This document shows, in pieces, positions 9,863 through 18,746 of a DNA stretch of 64,000 nucleotides. The translations under genes were made by a program, and so were the position numbers. Origin of the DNA: an uncultured Idiomarina sp. (lineage in GTDB: Bacteria > Pseudomonadota > Gammaproteobacteria > Enterobacterales > Alteromonadaceae); contig CAMPHF010000012.1 of assembly GCA_946885915.1 (NCBI GenBank), positions 1-64,000 on the forward strand, given 5' to 3'. The notes below the pieces were generated by a model. The model did not search any database. It saw nothing but the letters and a program-made list of their open reading frames with translations, and was not told where the DNA came from. Numbering within the stretch: the stretch's first letter is position 1; each line of letters starts with the position of its first letter.

Positions 9863-11194
9863 ATGAACAACGCTGAAATCTTGTATTTACGACTTCCAGA
9901 AAGCCAGCACGAGCCGGTGCTTTGGCTAGTGTGGAATCATGCACAAGATGCGCTCATTGCCAGTGGTGAGTTGGCAAATGCGCAGCCCGATACGCTACAA
10001 ACCCTGCTTGCTCACGCGCAAGATCGCGAGCTCATTGCCTATGTGCCAACCCAAGCGTTGCATACCAAAGCGGTTGCCTTGCCTGCAACGAGCTTTAAAC
10101 AGCTCGGTAAAGTAGTGCCTTACGCGCTTGAGGATGAGCTGGCCGAAGACATTGATGAGCTGCACTTTGCGTGGCCCCGGAACCCAAAAAAATCACAGCC
10201 GCTCGATGTGCATGTGGTTAGCCATGAATTAATGCAACAGTGGCTGCTGTGGCTGAATCAAGCAGGGCTCACGGCGGCGGCTATGTATGCCGACTTATAC
10301 GCGGTGCCGCTACATCAACAAGTACAGCCAAGCGTAACGCCGACTGTGGCTGACGTAGCCACTAAAGAGGCCAGCCAGGCCGTTGTAGCGAACACTGAAA
10401 CCCCTCAGCAAACCTGGTATTGCGCGCAGCTTACCCCGCACGACACGGTAAAATTCCGTACCGGTATGCACACCGGCTTCGCGATCGATCGCGAACTCGC
10501 CCAAGACATTGCATCTCAGTTGCCAGCCGCGCTCATTAACCTTAGTCAAGAAATTGAGTTACCGCTGACGCTGCTCGCGCATACGCCAGCCAATATTGAA
10601 GCCACAACCACGCCAGAAAAATTGAATTTGCTCCAAGGGCGTTACCAAACCAAGAAGAAAAAATCAGTAAAAACATATAAATGGCGTCCGGTGGCGATTG
10701 CTGCAAGCATCGCAGCCATTATTGGTCTGGGGTTACAAATCGGCACTATCGTACAGTTAAATCAGCAAGCGGCGGACGTGCAAAGTAGCATAGAGCGTAC
10801 ATATCGCGAGGCGTTTCCCAATGAAACGCGCATTGTGAATGTGCGGGCGCAGTTAAATCAGCATTTGCGCAATATTCAGGCAGGCCCAGCGCAGGAATCG
10901 CTGCTTACCTTAATGGCGCAACTACAGCCGGCGTTTCAGAATCAGCCTCAAGTAAAACTCGAACTATTAAGGTATGAAAATGGCGAGCTCCGCATTCAAG
11001 CCAAAGCCGATACCTTCGAGCAGCTTGAAGAATTCCAGGCACGTGCTCAGCAGCAGGGCTTAAATGTGAGTACCGGGCAGGCGAATCGGCGTGGCGAACA
11101 AGTGTCGGGTAGCTTCACCATTAGTGCTGGTGAGACCACGGCCGCGAGCACCGCCAACCGCCAGCAAAACCAAAGCCGCAGCGCACGAGGGTAA
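9863..11194 (+). CDS. gspL: Type II secretion protein GspL
   Basis: Bitopic inner-membrane protein that recruits GspE and pairs with GspM. The 443-residue product has a cytoplasmic actin-like domain (about 1-260) with the conserved LPATSFKQLGKVVPYALEDE segment. One transmembrane helix follows (about 278-297), then a periplasmic ferredoxin-like domain (about 345-425). The C-terminal Ser/Thr/Gln/Arg tail is not conserved in the family. It begins 26 bases after gspK and is followed three bases later by gspM. Confidence 0.95.
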   Translation: MNNAEILYLRLPESQHEPVLWLVWNHAQDALIASGELANAQPDTLQTLLAHAQDRELIAYVPTQALHTKAVALPATSFKQLGKVVPYALEDELAEDIDELHFAWPRNPKKSQPLDVHVVSHELMQQWLLWLNQAGLTAAAMYADLYAVPLHQQVQPSVTPTVADVATKEASQAVVANTETPQQTWYCAQLTPHDTVKFRTGMHTGFAIDRELAQDIASQLPAALINLSQEIELPLTLLAHTPANIEATTTPEKLNLLQGRYQTKKKKSVKTYKWRPVAIAASIAAIIGLGLQIGTIVQLNQQAADVQSSIERTYREAFPNETRIVNVRAQLNQHLRNIQAGPAQESLLTLMAQLQPAFQNQPQVKLELLRYENGELRIQAKADTFEQLEEFQARAQQQGLNVSTGQANRRGEQVSGSFTISAGETTAASTANRQQNQSRSARG

Positions 11195-11197
11195 GTT

Positions 11198-11728
11198 ATG
11201 AGCCAATATTTACGTACACTAAGCACGAATATTGCAAATCATCCGCTGATTGCACAGCAGCTAAAACCTTACTGGAACAGCCGCAACGCTCGCGAGCAGC
11301 TAACGCTGAAGCTATTGGGTGTGACCTTACTACTGGCGCTTATTTATTACGCCATTATTATGCCGCTGCAAAATGCCCGTGCAGCCGCCGAAACCAAGCT
11401 ATATAACTCGCAGCAGTTACTGGGCTGGGTGCAGCAGAATATTGCGCGCTATCAGGCGGCGGGCGGCGATCCGAGCAGCACCACCGCAATTGCTGGCAGC
11501 TTGCAGCAAAATGTGACTAATGTGGCGCGTAACTACAACCTCTCGATTGCGCGTATTCAACCGCAAAACAACGACTTAATTGTGGTGATTGACGAGGCGC
11601 CATTTAATCAAGTGCTGGAATTTATGCAGGCGTTGCAAAACACCGGTATAAGCGTGAAAAGTGTTGATATTGCCGAGCAAGGTGCGCCAGGGCAAGTGCG
11701 TGTGCGGCGTATTGTGGTGGCGGAGTGA
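11198..11728 (+). CDS. gspM: Type II secretion protein GspM
   Basis: Inner-membrane partner of GspL. The 176-residue product has a cytoplasmic N-terminus ending in the family-typical WNSRNAREQL. One membrane helix follows (about 39-57), then a coiled linker and a small periplasmic ferredoxin-like domain (about 95-176) with FNQVLEFMQALQ and a terminal VRVRRIVVAE. Its stop overlaps the GTG of gspN. Confidence 0.94.
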   Translation: MSQYLRTLSTNIANHPLIAQQLKPYWNSRNAREQLTLKLLGVTLLLALIYYAIIMPLQNARAAAETKLYNSQQLLGWVQQNIARYQAAGGDPSSTTAIAGSLQQNVTNVARNYNLSIARIQPQNNDLIVVIDEAPFNQVLEFMQALQNTGISVKSVDIAEQGAPGQVRVRRIVVAE

Positions 11729-12567
11729 TAGCGACTATGGCCTCTAACATGTTCACCAAAAAACGAATTTGGATACCATTATTACTGGTTATTTACTTGG
11801 TGGGGCTGATTACCTACGCGCCGGCTAGCGCCATTGGCAGTATAGTAAGCGCTAACTTACCGCCGCAAATAAAACTGCAAGGTTGGCATGGCAGTGTTTG
11901 GAATGGCCGCATTGACTACATTGAAAGCCCGTTACCGAGCAACAGTGTGCCACTGCAGCTTTACTCGCTAAGTTGGGAGCTGCAGCCGAGCAGTTTGCTT
12001 ACGCTTAGTCCGACGTTAAGCCTGCAAGCCCCGGCCGCGCAAAATATGATAAGCGGCGAGGCGTTAGTGACGCTGAATTTACTGAGCCAGGCCATGTATA
12101 TAGAAAGCGCGAACTTTGGTGGCAATATTGCGCAAACCATTAGCCAGTACAAAGTACCAAGCCCGTTTAACGTAGACGGTAATTGGAGCGCGGAGGTTCG
12201 TGATTTGCCGCTGGAGCAGTGTTTGCCGGCTCAAGCCCAAGCTCAAGCCCAAGCCGCCGCAGCTGAGCCCAGCAACACCAACGTAGCGCTTACCACCCGT
12301 GGCACTGCGATAAGAATTAATCAGCAATGGATTGATTTACAAAGCTTTAATGCTGATGTGGCCTGCCAAAACGGCAACCTAAGTGTTACACTGAATCCGA
12401 ACAATACGGTGGGGTTAGCTTTGCAGGCCGAAATCGGTCAGCGCAATATTAGCCTGAACGGTAGCCTTACGCCGAACGCACAAACGCCCGCGCAAATTCG
12501 CGAATTGCTCGTATACTTAGGTAAGCCGGATGCGCAGGGCAGTTACAATTTTCAGCTAACGCTGTAG
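11725..12567 (+). CDS. gspN: Type II secretion protein GspN
   Basis: Accessory inner-membrane or periplasmic protein found at the end of many type II secretion operons; its exact role is not settled. The 280-residue product has one N-terminal membrane helix (about 15-35) and then the family segment LQGWHGSVWNGRI. An Ala/Gln-rich stretch lies near 169-182. The start is GTG 11725, overlapping the gspM stop, but ATG at 11737 or 11749 are equally possible. It is the last gene of the operon. No clear terminator follows before mscS. Confidence 0.88.
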   Translation: MIATMASNMFTKKRIWIPLLLVIYLVGLITYAPASAIGSIVSANLPPQIKLQGWHGSVWNGRIDYIESPLPSNSVPLQLYSLSWELQPSSLLTLSPTLSLQAPAAQNMISGEALVTLNLLSQAMYIESANFGGNIAQTISQYKVPSPFNVDGNWSAEVRDLPLEQCLPAQAQAQAQAAAAEPSNTNVALTTRGTAIRINQQWIDLQSFNADVACQNGNLSVTLNPNNTVGLALQAEIGQRNISLNGSLTPNAQTPAQIRELLVYLGKPDAQGSYNFQLTL

Positions 12568-12640
12568 TTGGTACATAAGTTAGGCATCGCTTGGCAACCC
12601 AAACAATACAGTCGCAGAATTTATAACCTAGGAGCTCTAC

Positions 12641-13477
12641 ATGGAAGCATTCCTGAATTGGATAACCGAAAACCAGGCAGTCATTATTGAGTACGCCATT
12701 AAAGTTGGCGTGGCGCTGCTTATTCTTTTTATTGGTAAAATGGTCGCGAACTCGGCGTCGCGCTTGCTCAGCAAAGGCATGCAAAAACGCCAAATGGATA
12801 ATGCCGTGGTGAGCTTTTTAAGCGCCATTATTAAAGCCATTATCTTCATAGCTGCCATTTTAATGGCGTTAAGCCATGTGGGCGTGCAAACCACCAGCTT
12901 TATCGCCATTTTAGGTGCCGCCGGTTTAGCTATTGGTTTGGCGTTGCAAGGGTCGCTTAGCAACATTGCCAGCGGCGTGTTGCTCATTATGTTCCGCCCC
13001 ATGAAAGCTGGCGAATATGTAGAGGTAGCCGGCGTTGGCGGTACCGTAGATGCGATTAGCATTTTTCAAACCACGCTGAAAACGCCTGATAACAAAGTAA
13101 TTTACATTCCGAACGCGCAAATTACTGGCAGCGAAATTGTGAATTACAGCCGGGAAGAGTTGCGCCGCATAGATTTAGTGATTGGCGTAAGCTACAGCGC
13201 CGATTTGCACAAAACTAAAGAGGTTTTAGAGGCGGTGTGCGCTGCTGATCCGCGAATTCTAGCAGATCCTGCATTAAATATTCAGGTGAACAATTTAGGT
13301 GCTTCTAGCGTTGACTTTATTGTGCGCCCTTGGGTGAAGGTGGGGGACTACTGGCCATGCCGTTGGGACCTATTGCGTGAGATAAAGATTGCACTCGATA
13401 AGAACAATATCGGCATACCATTTCCGCAAATGGACGTGCATTTTTACAAAGAAGCTGACAAAACTCAGCAAAACTAA
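12641..13477 (+). CDS. mscS: Small-conductance mechanosensitive channel MscS
   Basis: Tension-gated inner-membrane channel that releases solutes on osmotic downshock. The 278-residue product matches E. coli MscS in length. It has three membrane helices (about 13-38, 55-78, 83-115). The pore helix carries the Gly/Ala pattern GAAGLAIGLALQGSLSNIASG, and the beta domain includes FRPMKAGEYVEV and VIYIPNAQITGSEIVNYS. The C-terminal alpha/beta domain ends in IPFPQMDVHFYK. AGGAG lies about eight bases upstream. A 12-bp repeat array begins 29 bases after the stop. Confidence 0.95.
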   Translation: MEAFLNWITENQAVIIEYAIKVGVALLILFIGKMVANSASRLLSKGMQKRQMDNAVVSFLSAIIKAIIFIAAILMALSHVGVQTTSFIAILGAAGLAIGLALQGSLSNIASGVLLIMFRPMKAGEYVEVAGVGGTVDAISIFQTTLKTPDNKVIYIPNAQITGSEIVNYSREELRRIDLVIGVSYSADLHKTKEVLEAVCAADPRILADPALNIQVNNLGASSVDFIVRPWVKVGDYWPCRWDLLREIKIALDKNNIGIPFPQMDVHFYKEADKTQQN

Positions 13478-13505
13478 CCAAAACCCACCGGAAGACATCA
13501 ACCCT

Positions 13506-13649
13506 AACCAGCTTACGAACCTGTTGATTAACCAGCTTGCTAACCTGTTGACTAAGCAGGTTAGCCAACAGGTTAGTAACCTGCTGAACAAGCAGGTCAC
13601 CAAGCAGGTCACCAAGCAGGTCAGCAACCTGTTGAATAAACAGGTCAGG
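13506..13649. repeat. 12-bp CWG-core tandem array (copy 3)
   Basis: Exactly twelve units of exactly 12 bases (144 bp) with no phase slip. Examples are AACCAGCTTACG, AACCTGTTGACT, AAGCAGGTTAGC and AAGCAGGTCACC. In the fixed phase the third to seventh bases alternate between CCTGx, CCAGx and xCAGG types. The core therefore inverts within a nearly palindromic frame while the 12-bp register is kept. The array follows the mscS stop. One reading frame is open through it as a four-residue repeat (KQVS/NLLN type), but I do not believe it is coding. Confidence 0.93.
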
Positions 13650-13781
13650 TTGATGAATTATGTTTACAGGGTGGGGAATGGCTGATAGTCTACAAGGTAA
13701 TCGTATAAGGGCATGATGCCCGAGTTGTGAAAGCAACCTAGTACGATTGGCCAATCGATATACACATAGAGGTGTTTTAAC
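13650..13781 (+). promoter_or_regulatory. Leader of the yjbE-like gene with a small palindrome
   Basis: This stretch separates the repeat array from the yjbE-like gene and should carry its promoter. A perfect short palindrome GGGCATGATGCCC lies at 13709-13721, directly after a TATAAG that could serve as a -10. No convincing -35 is visible at the right spacing. An AGAGGTG ribosome site lies before ATG 13782. The palindrome could be an operator, but this is a guess. Confidence 0.3.
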
Positions 13782-14048
13782 ATGAAAAAATTATCTGCAT
13801 TATTTGCAGCCGCAGCATTGGCAGTAGCGCCAGTAGCTATGGCTCAAGACGGTGAAGCAGGTACTGGTGGCGGCGCTGGCGCTGGCGCTGGTTTAACTGC
13901 TGCTGGTATTGGTGCTGGCGTATTTGCTGCTATCGCAGTAGGTGTTGCTGGTTCTGGCGACGAAGTTGATAACGAAATCGTCATTCCACCACCCCCTCCA
14001 GGTACCGGTACCGGTACTGGAACCAGCACTACTACTGGCACTAACTAA
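13782..14048 (+). CDS. YjbE-like small secreted Gly-rich protein
   Basis: The 88-residue protein has a signal peptide (cleavage near AMAQD), a Gly/Ala-rich middle, an acidic spacer (SGDEVDNEIV), five prolines and a Gly/Thr repeat tail. E. coli YjbE is a similar short exported Gly/Ala/Thr-rich protein that begins the yjbEFGH exopolysaccharide operon. The same gene order follows here, so I call it YjbE-like. The identity rests on context and composition because such sequences align poorly. A strong terminator follows, so it is probably expressed above the rest of the operon. Confidence 0.7.
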   Translation: MKKLSALFAAAALAVAPVAMAQDGEAGTGGGAGAGAGLTAAGIGAGVFAAIAVGVAGSGDEVDNEIVIPPPPPGTGTGTGTSTTTGTN

Positions 14049-14077
14049 GTTAGTTAAAGTAAAGAGCTGAAAAATAA

Positions 14078-14108
14078 ATACCGCGGCCGTACACCGCGGT
14101 ATTTTTTT
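14078..14108 (+). terminator. Rho-independent terminator or attenuator between yjbE-like and yjbFG
   Basis: Perfect 9-bp stem ATACCGCGG / CCGCGGTAT with a seven-base loop, followed by seven T residues. It lies 30 bases after the yjbE-like stop and 124 bases before the next gene. It probably caps the short yjbE transcript and allows only partial readthrough. Confidence 0.9.
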
Positions 14109-14231
14109 GTGTGAAATTTAGGTAACATAATCACCGAAAGTAAGTGGCTAAAAATAGCTTCATCGCATGAGCACGCACAAAGCCATGCACCGTTAGGTAA
14201 AGCGAATAGCGTTAGAAAGGGAAGACCAACC

Positions 14232-15884
14232 ATGCAGGCGCAATACAACCATAAAAATTACCTGCTAAAAGGTCTTTTATGCGCAGCTACCGTGAGCTTG
14301 CTAAGCGGCTGTAGTTCGCGGGTCGAAAACGCGATTGAACTGGTACAAACGGCGATTAAAGGCCCACAAGATTACACCCTTACACCCGAGCAAATTAAAG
14401 CGTACCCCTACGCGGCGCAATACGCGAGATTCGACGATCAACCGCAAAACTTACTCGCGCTCTCGTTCACCACGCCCACAATAAATGAACAAGAAACCTT
14501 GAGCTGGGTGTCGGCTACCAACGAAATTATTACCACGCTACATGGTCGTGTTATTCATACGGCTGGGGTAGCGGGTGGCATTCATCATTATCAGAATTTG
14601 GCGAACGATCCGCTGCAATGCTACATCCGCCAAGCGGACACCAACGCGAACACCAACGCACAAACCAACGCACAAAACACCAGCTGCGCCACCCAGTGGC
14701 ATACAACTATTACCTTTGGTGGCGCACTGCCGCACGATGTGCAGCAATTCCAAGCGCAATCAACGTTTGCCGTACAAGGTGAACAAACCCTTACCTTGCC
14801 GAACGGCAACCAAGTACGTGCCCAAAAGCTTACCGAAACCATGAAGCTGAACGGCCAAACCTACACCAACGACTATTACCTTGGCGCAAGCAACGAAACC
14901 GCGCCGCTACAAGTGCTGCAAACGCGACAAATAGTGTCGCTTGAGTACGGTGCGCTACAATTAACCCAAGTAAAACGATACGGTGGTGGTTATCAAGCGC
15001 CGAATACTACAGGCCCAGGCCCGCAAACCATTCAACTGGCCGTGCAGTTCGGCGCCAATGTCCAACAGCAAACAGCCCAACCAGCCCAACAAGCCAATGC
15101 CCAACAGCAAACCAGCATTCCGGCGCTGTCACGGGTGCAGCAGCCGGTGCGCGAGCTATTACTCGCCAACCAGTACAATCCACATGAAATATTGTGGGCC
15201 TACAGCCGTATTATCAGCACCGGCAAGCAACAAGCCGTAACCGCACTGCAGCAACAGGCAGCAAAAACGGCAGCACAAATTAGCCAAACCCTTGCCAGCC
15301 ACATTGAACAATGGCCAGTGATTGGCGCAGAGCCGGCCAGCCAACTAGCACTCACCGCCAGCGCCGAAGTGCAGCCAGGCACGCCTACGCACACTGCGTC
15401 ACGCGCGTTTAACTACTATCAAGCGCAATATAATCCCACGGCCAATGCAGCGCTAACGGCGAATCAAGGGTATAGCGTTATTGCGCCTACTCAAACACCA
15501 CCATTTACCCTAATAAACAGCGCCGGCAGCGCCGGCAGCACCAACAAAAGCACCAACAGCGCCCACAGCGCCATCAAAACCATCCCCTACACGCCGAACT
15601 TAAGCGCCGCCGAATTCATCCAGCAGCACGCACCTAACTATACTGGCAGCACAATTTACGTGGCCGACACTCAAGGCGTGGTGCAAGAAGTAGCAGCGCA
15701 AAACTTCAATGTTACCGATTACAAACTACCGCTCGGTGCGGTAATATGGCTGCCGGTTACGGACAACCATCCGCAGGCACAACAGCTAAATCAGCAACTG
15801 CGCGAGTTACTGTCTTATGTTTACACGGCACCATATGCTTATACGGAAAAAGCAAGCGAACAGCAGCACGGAGGCGCACAATAA
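14232..15884 (+). CDS. YjbF-YjbG (GfcB-GfcC type) fused lipoprotein, group 4 capsule/exopolysaccharide family
   Basis: The 550-residue product appears to join two proteins that are separate in E. coli. The N-terminal half starts with a lipoprotein signal (LLSGC, Cys27). It continues with YjbF/GfcB features: IKAYPYAAQYARF, then SWVSATNEIITTLHGRVI, and a YLGAS segment. The C-terminal half (about 270-545) resembles YjbG/GfcC, ending in a domain with TIYVADTQGVVQEV and LPLGAVIWLPV. Asn/Ala/Gln and Gly/Ser/Asn low-complexity linkers lie near 137-150 and 427-445. It overlaps yjbH by one base. The family acts in envelope polysaccharide secretion with an undefined mechanism. Confidence 0.8.
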   Translation: MQAQYNHKNYLLKGLLCAATVSLLSGCSSRVENAIELVQTAIKGPQDYTLTPEQIKAYPYAAQYARFDDQPQNLLALSFTTPTINEQETLSWVSATNEIITTLHGRVIHTAGVAGGIHHYQNLANDPLQCYIRQADTNANTNAQTNAQNTSCATQWHTTITFGGALPHDVQQFQAQSTFAVQGEQTLTLPNGNQVRAQKLTETMKLNGQTYTNDYYLGASNETAPLQVLQTRQIVSLEYGALQLTQVKRYGGGYQAPNTTGPGPQTIQLAVQFGANVQQQTAQPAQQANAQQQTSIPALSRVQQPVRELLLANQYNPHEILWAYSRIISTGKQQAVTALQQQAAKTAAQISQTLASHIEQWPVIGAEPASQLALTASAEVQPGTPTHTASRAFNYYQAQYNPTANAALTANQGYSVIAPTQTPPFTLINSAGSAGSTNKSTNSAHSAIKTIPYTPNLSAAEFIQQHAPNYTGSTIYVADTQGVVQEVAAQNFNVTDYKLPLGAVIWLPVTDNHPQAQQLNQQLRELLSYVYTAPYAYTEKASEQQHGGAQ

Positions 15885-18142
15885 TGAATGCAGTAAAAAC
15901 CGCCATCGCGCTAGCCTTAGCCACTGCGCTTGCACCCGCAGCTCAAGCCGCGCAAGCACAACAAGCGCCCCAGCAACAAGGGCCCCAGCAACAAACGCAG
16001 CAACAACCCAAGCAATACGCTAATTTCACCACCACCCAAATGGATGCCGGTGGCGTGGGCCTATTGCAAACACCAACAGCGCGTATGGCGCCCGACGGCG
16101 AATTCAATATTACCTATTACGATAACGATCAATATCGTCGCTTAGCACTTAGCATGCAGATATTCCCGTGGCTAGAAACCACCATACGTTATAACGATAT
16201 TCGCACGCGGCGATACAGCTCTGACCCAGGTTTTAGTGGCGACCAAACCCTTAAAGACAGAGGCGTAGATATAAAAGCGCGGCTGTGGCAAGAAACCACC
16301 TATACCCCCGATATTTCCGTAGGGCTTCGTGACCTAGCCGGCACCGGTAAATTTGCGAGCGAATTTATTGCCGCCAGCAAACGTTGGAACCTGCATGAGT
16401 ACGGCATTTTAGACTTTACGCTAGGCATGGGGTGGGGCTACTTAGGCACCGAAGACAACATTAGTAATCCGTTTTGCGAAGTAAGCGATAGATTTTGCGA
16501 TCGTAACGATGGATTCTCTGGCCGTGGCGGCAGTTTTGAAGTAGACAAATGGTTCCGCGGACCAGCGGCATTATTTGGTGGTATAGAGTATCAAACGCCA
16601 CTCGAGCCTCTTACATTAAAGCTAGAATACGACCCCAACAACTACGCCGATGAACCAGCGTTTGAAGGGCGCCCAGACCCGTCAATTGAGCAAGACTCAA
16701 ACTGGAACTTCGGCGCCGAATACCGCTTAAATAACGCCGTAAGTTTAAAAACCAGCTACGAGCGCGGCAACACCTTAATGTTTGGCGTAAGCATAAAAAC
16801 CAATTTTAATGACATAGGCCAAGTGAAAAAGCCGCGGGAAATGCCAGAGCGCATTCAAACCGAGCTTGCGCAAGCGCCGGGGCAGTCGTCCTTAAACGAG
16901 CTAGTGAACCAACCTAGCCAAAACTCGCCAGAAGCCGAGCAGCTGCGCAACGACATTTTTGCCGTTTCAGGGTTTAACGCGCAAACCATTAAATACAACC
17001 AAGCCACCAGCACCCTAGTGCTAGAGGGCATAGGTAGTGTGTATCGTGATCACGATGTTACCTACAGCAAAACCAGCGAATACCTTGCCCATAAATACGG
17101 CGCAGCGCTTCATAATATTCAGTTTATTGAAAGCTACGGGCAGATGCGTAATCACCAAGTAACGGTGGATCAAAAGGCCGTTATTCAACGGCTAGGCGGC
17201 GTTGGATTTTACGAGCAGCCGGTAGCCGCTAAGTTTGTTGAATCGGCTCCTGCACCGGAGCCTGAACTGGCGAAGCTGCCAACGCTATATAATTACGAGC
17301 ACGAAATTGGTATGCCAGACTTCAGCCTGCGCCCATACTTAGAGCAAAGTTTTGGTGGGCCCGAAAACTTCTACATGTATCAGTTAACCGCACAGGCCAG
17401 CATGTGGTGGAGCTTAGCTGAAAATACCTTTTTGCATGGAACCTTATCGGGTCGGTTGATTTCTAATTACGACGAATTTAATTTCCTATTAGATAACCAA
17501 GCGGCCACCTTACCGCGAGTACGAACCCGGATTCGGCAATATGTAGAGCAATCCGATATATGGATTCAAAACCTGCAAATTAATAAGCAATGGCAGTTTA
17601 ACGAAAGTTGGTATGCCCAAGTATATGGCGGATATTTAGAGCGTATGTTTGGCGGGGTAGGCGCCGAGGTGCTTTATCATCAGCATGGCAACAAATGGGC
17701 GTTAGGCGTAGATGTAAATGCGGTAAAACAGCGCAGTTTTGAAAACCATACCGGCTTTATAGATTACGAAACCGTAACCGGACATGTAACGGGTTATTGG
17801 ATGCCAGAATTTTTACCTAACAGCTTGGTGAAAGTCGCTGCAGGTAGATTTTTAGCCGAAGACATTGGCGTACAGGTTAACTTTGAGCATAAATTTAATA
17901 GCGGTATTGTAGTGGGTGCGTTTGCAGCCAAAACCGATGTAAGTAGCGCAGAGTATGGCGAAGGCAGCTTTACCAAAGGCTTTTACATTAGTATTCCGCT
18001 AGATTTACTGCAGCTTTCGCACTCGCGTTCACGAGCAGGTTTAGCCTGGATGCCACTAACCCGCGACGGCGGGCAAATGCTGCACAGACAATTTACGATG
18101 TTTGGTGCGACTGAAGCCGCCCGACAGTTTTATGGTGAGTAA
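15884..18142 (+). CDS. yjbH: YjbH (GfcD type) outer-membrane polysaccharide protein
   Basis: Predicted outer-membrane beta-barrel protein of the YjbEFGH/group 4 capsule family. ATG 15884 is chosen because GGAGG lies just upstream, it overlaps the previous stop as TAATG, and it gives a normal signal peptide (cleavage near AAQAAQA). The mature start is a Gln-rich stretch. Family features follow: QMDAGGVGLLQTPTARMAPDGEF, alternating beta strands, and a terminal segment with AGLAWMPLTRDGGQ. The length of 752 residues is slightly above E. coli YjbH (698). It overlaps rfaH by 11 bases, which links this operon to the downstream polysaccharide regulator. Confidence 0.88.
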   Translation: MNAVKTAIALALATALAPAAQAAQAQQAPQQQGPQQQTQQQPKQYANFTTTQMDAGGVGLLQTPTARMAPDGEFNITYYDNDQYRRLALSMQIFPWLETTIRYNDIRTRRYSSDPGFSGDQTLKDRGVDIKARLWQETTYTPDISVGLRDLAGTGKFASEFIAASKRWNLHEYGILDFTLGMGWGYLGTEDNISNPFCEVSDRFCDRNDGFSGRGGSFEVDKWFRGPAALFGGIEYQTPLEPLTLKLEYDPNNYADEPAFEGRPDPSIEQDSNWNFGAEYRLNNAVSLKTSYERGNTLMFGVSIKTNFNDIGQVKKPREMPERIQTELAQAPGQSSLNELVNQPSQNSPEAEQLRNDIFAVSGFNAQTIKYNQATSTLVLEGIGSVYRDHDVTYSKTSEYLAHKYGAALHNIQFIESYGQMRNHQVTVDQKAVIQRLGGVGFYEQPVAAKFVESAPAPEPELAKLPTLYNYEHEIGMPDFSLRPYLEQSFGGPENFYMYQLTAQASMWWSLAENTFLHGTLSGRLISNYDEFNFLLDNQAATLPRVRTRIRQYVEQSDIWIQNLQINKQWQFNESWYAQVYGGYLERMFGGVGAEVLYHQHGNKWALGVDVNAVKQRSFENHTGFIDYETVTGHVTGYWMPEFLPNSLVKVAAGRFLAEDIGVQVNFEHKFNSGIVVGAFAAKTDVSSAEYGEGSFTKGFYISIPLDLLQLSHSRSRAGLAWMPLTRDGGQMLHRQFTMFGATEAARQFYGE

Positions 18143-18653
18143 CGATCAGCAAGAAAATAAATGGTATGTGGTAAGAACTAAGCCTCGGCAAGAGTTGCGG
18201 GCCAAGCAGAATCTAGAGAATTTGGGTGCGCGGGTGTATCTAACAACGTTAAGCCTAGATCGTATCCAGCGTTGTAAACGCGTGCCCGTGAACGAGCCAC
18301 TATTCCCCGGATATCTGTTTGTTCAATATCCAAACCAAATCCAGATTATTCATAAAATCAAAAATGCTTTTGGTGTTATAAACCTCGTAAAATTTGGTCA
18401 AAACGTCGCACAGATGACTGACGATGTGATGCAAAGTCTGTACAATAGTTGCGAAAAATTAACAAGGAAACATAGCAGCATTCAGCACTCTGCGCCAAGT
18501 GTCGGAGACACCGCAGAAATCACTCAAAGGCATTTCTCAGGCTCACTCGCCACTATTGTCGAACTTAAAGGCAACGAGCGCTGTCTGGTGATGCTTGATA
18601 TGCTGCACAAACAAGTGCGCGCCGACCTAAATTATAGTCAGGTGCTTGTGTAA
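18132..18653 (+). CDS. rfaH: Transcription antiterminator RfaH
   Basis: NusG paralogue that binds RNA polymerase paused at ops elements and suppresses termination in long envelope-polysaccharide operons. ATG 18132 gives a 173-residue product. It has the NGN domain opening KWYVVRTKPRQELRAKQNLENLGARVYLT and the hallmark EPLFPGYLFVQY. A C-terminal KOW-like region includes VGDTAEITQRHFSG and ends in ADLNYSQVLV. An in-frame start ten codons earlier, inside yjbH, lacks support. A perfect ops element lies 46 bases after its stop, so it is encoded immediately next to its own target. Confidence 0.93.
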   Translation: MVSNDQQENKWYVVRTKPRQELRAKQNLENLGARVYLTTLSLDRIQRCKRVPVNEPLFPGYLFVQYPNQIQIIHKIKNAFGVINLVKFGQNVAQMTDDVMQSLYNSCEKLTRKHSSIQHSAPSVGDTAEITQRHFSGSLATIVELKGNERCLVMLDMLHKQVRADLNYSQVLV

Positions 18654-18699
18654 AAAGATATGTATAACATTATCGGGCTATAGGTTACCGCGACCTATC

Positions 18700-18711
18700 G
18701 GCGGTAGCGTG
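18700..18711 (+). promoter_or_regulatory. ops element (RfaH recruitment site, 3' part of a JUMPstart leader)
   Basis: GGCGGTAGCGTG matches the known E. coli ops sequence at all 12 positions. It lies between rfaH and wzz, 36 bases before the wzz start. An upstream ACCGC (18687-18691) could pair with the GCGGT inside it. The position predicts RfaH loading on transcripts entering the 22-kb polysaccharide cluster. The promoter itself is not clear; TATAAC at 18663-18668 is one possible -10. Confidence 0.93.
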
Positions 18712-18746
18712 TTTAGAAATAAGACTCCATTAACAAGCGAACCACT

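Noticed and set aside
9381..9944. 187-codon antisense frame opposite gspK and the gspL start
   Set aside because: It mirrors the low-complexity Asn/Gly region of gspK and has no ribosome site or family motif.
13389..13685. 98-codon open frame through the repeat array after mscS (KQVS/NLLN repeats)
   Set aside because: The frame starts inside mscS in another phase and is open only because the 12-base units contain no stop in that register. Other arrays have 13-base units that break the frame, so coding is unlikely.
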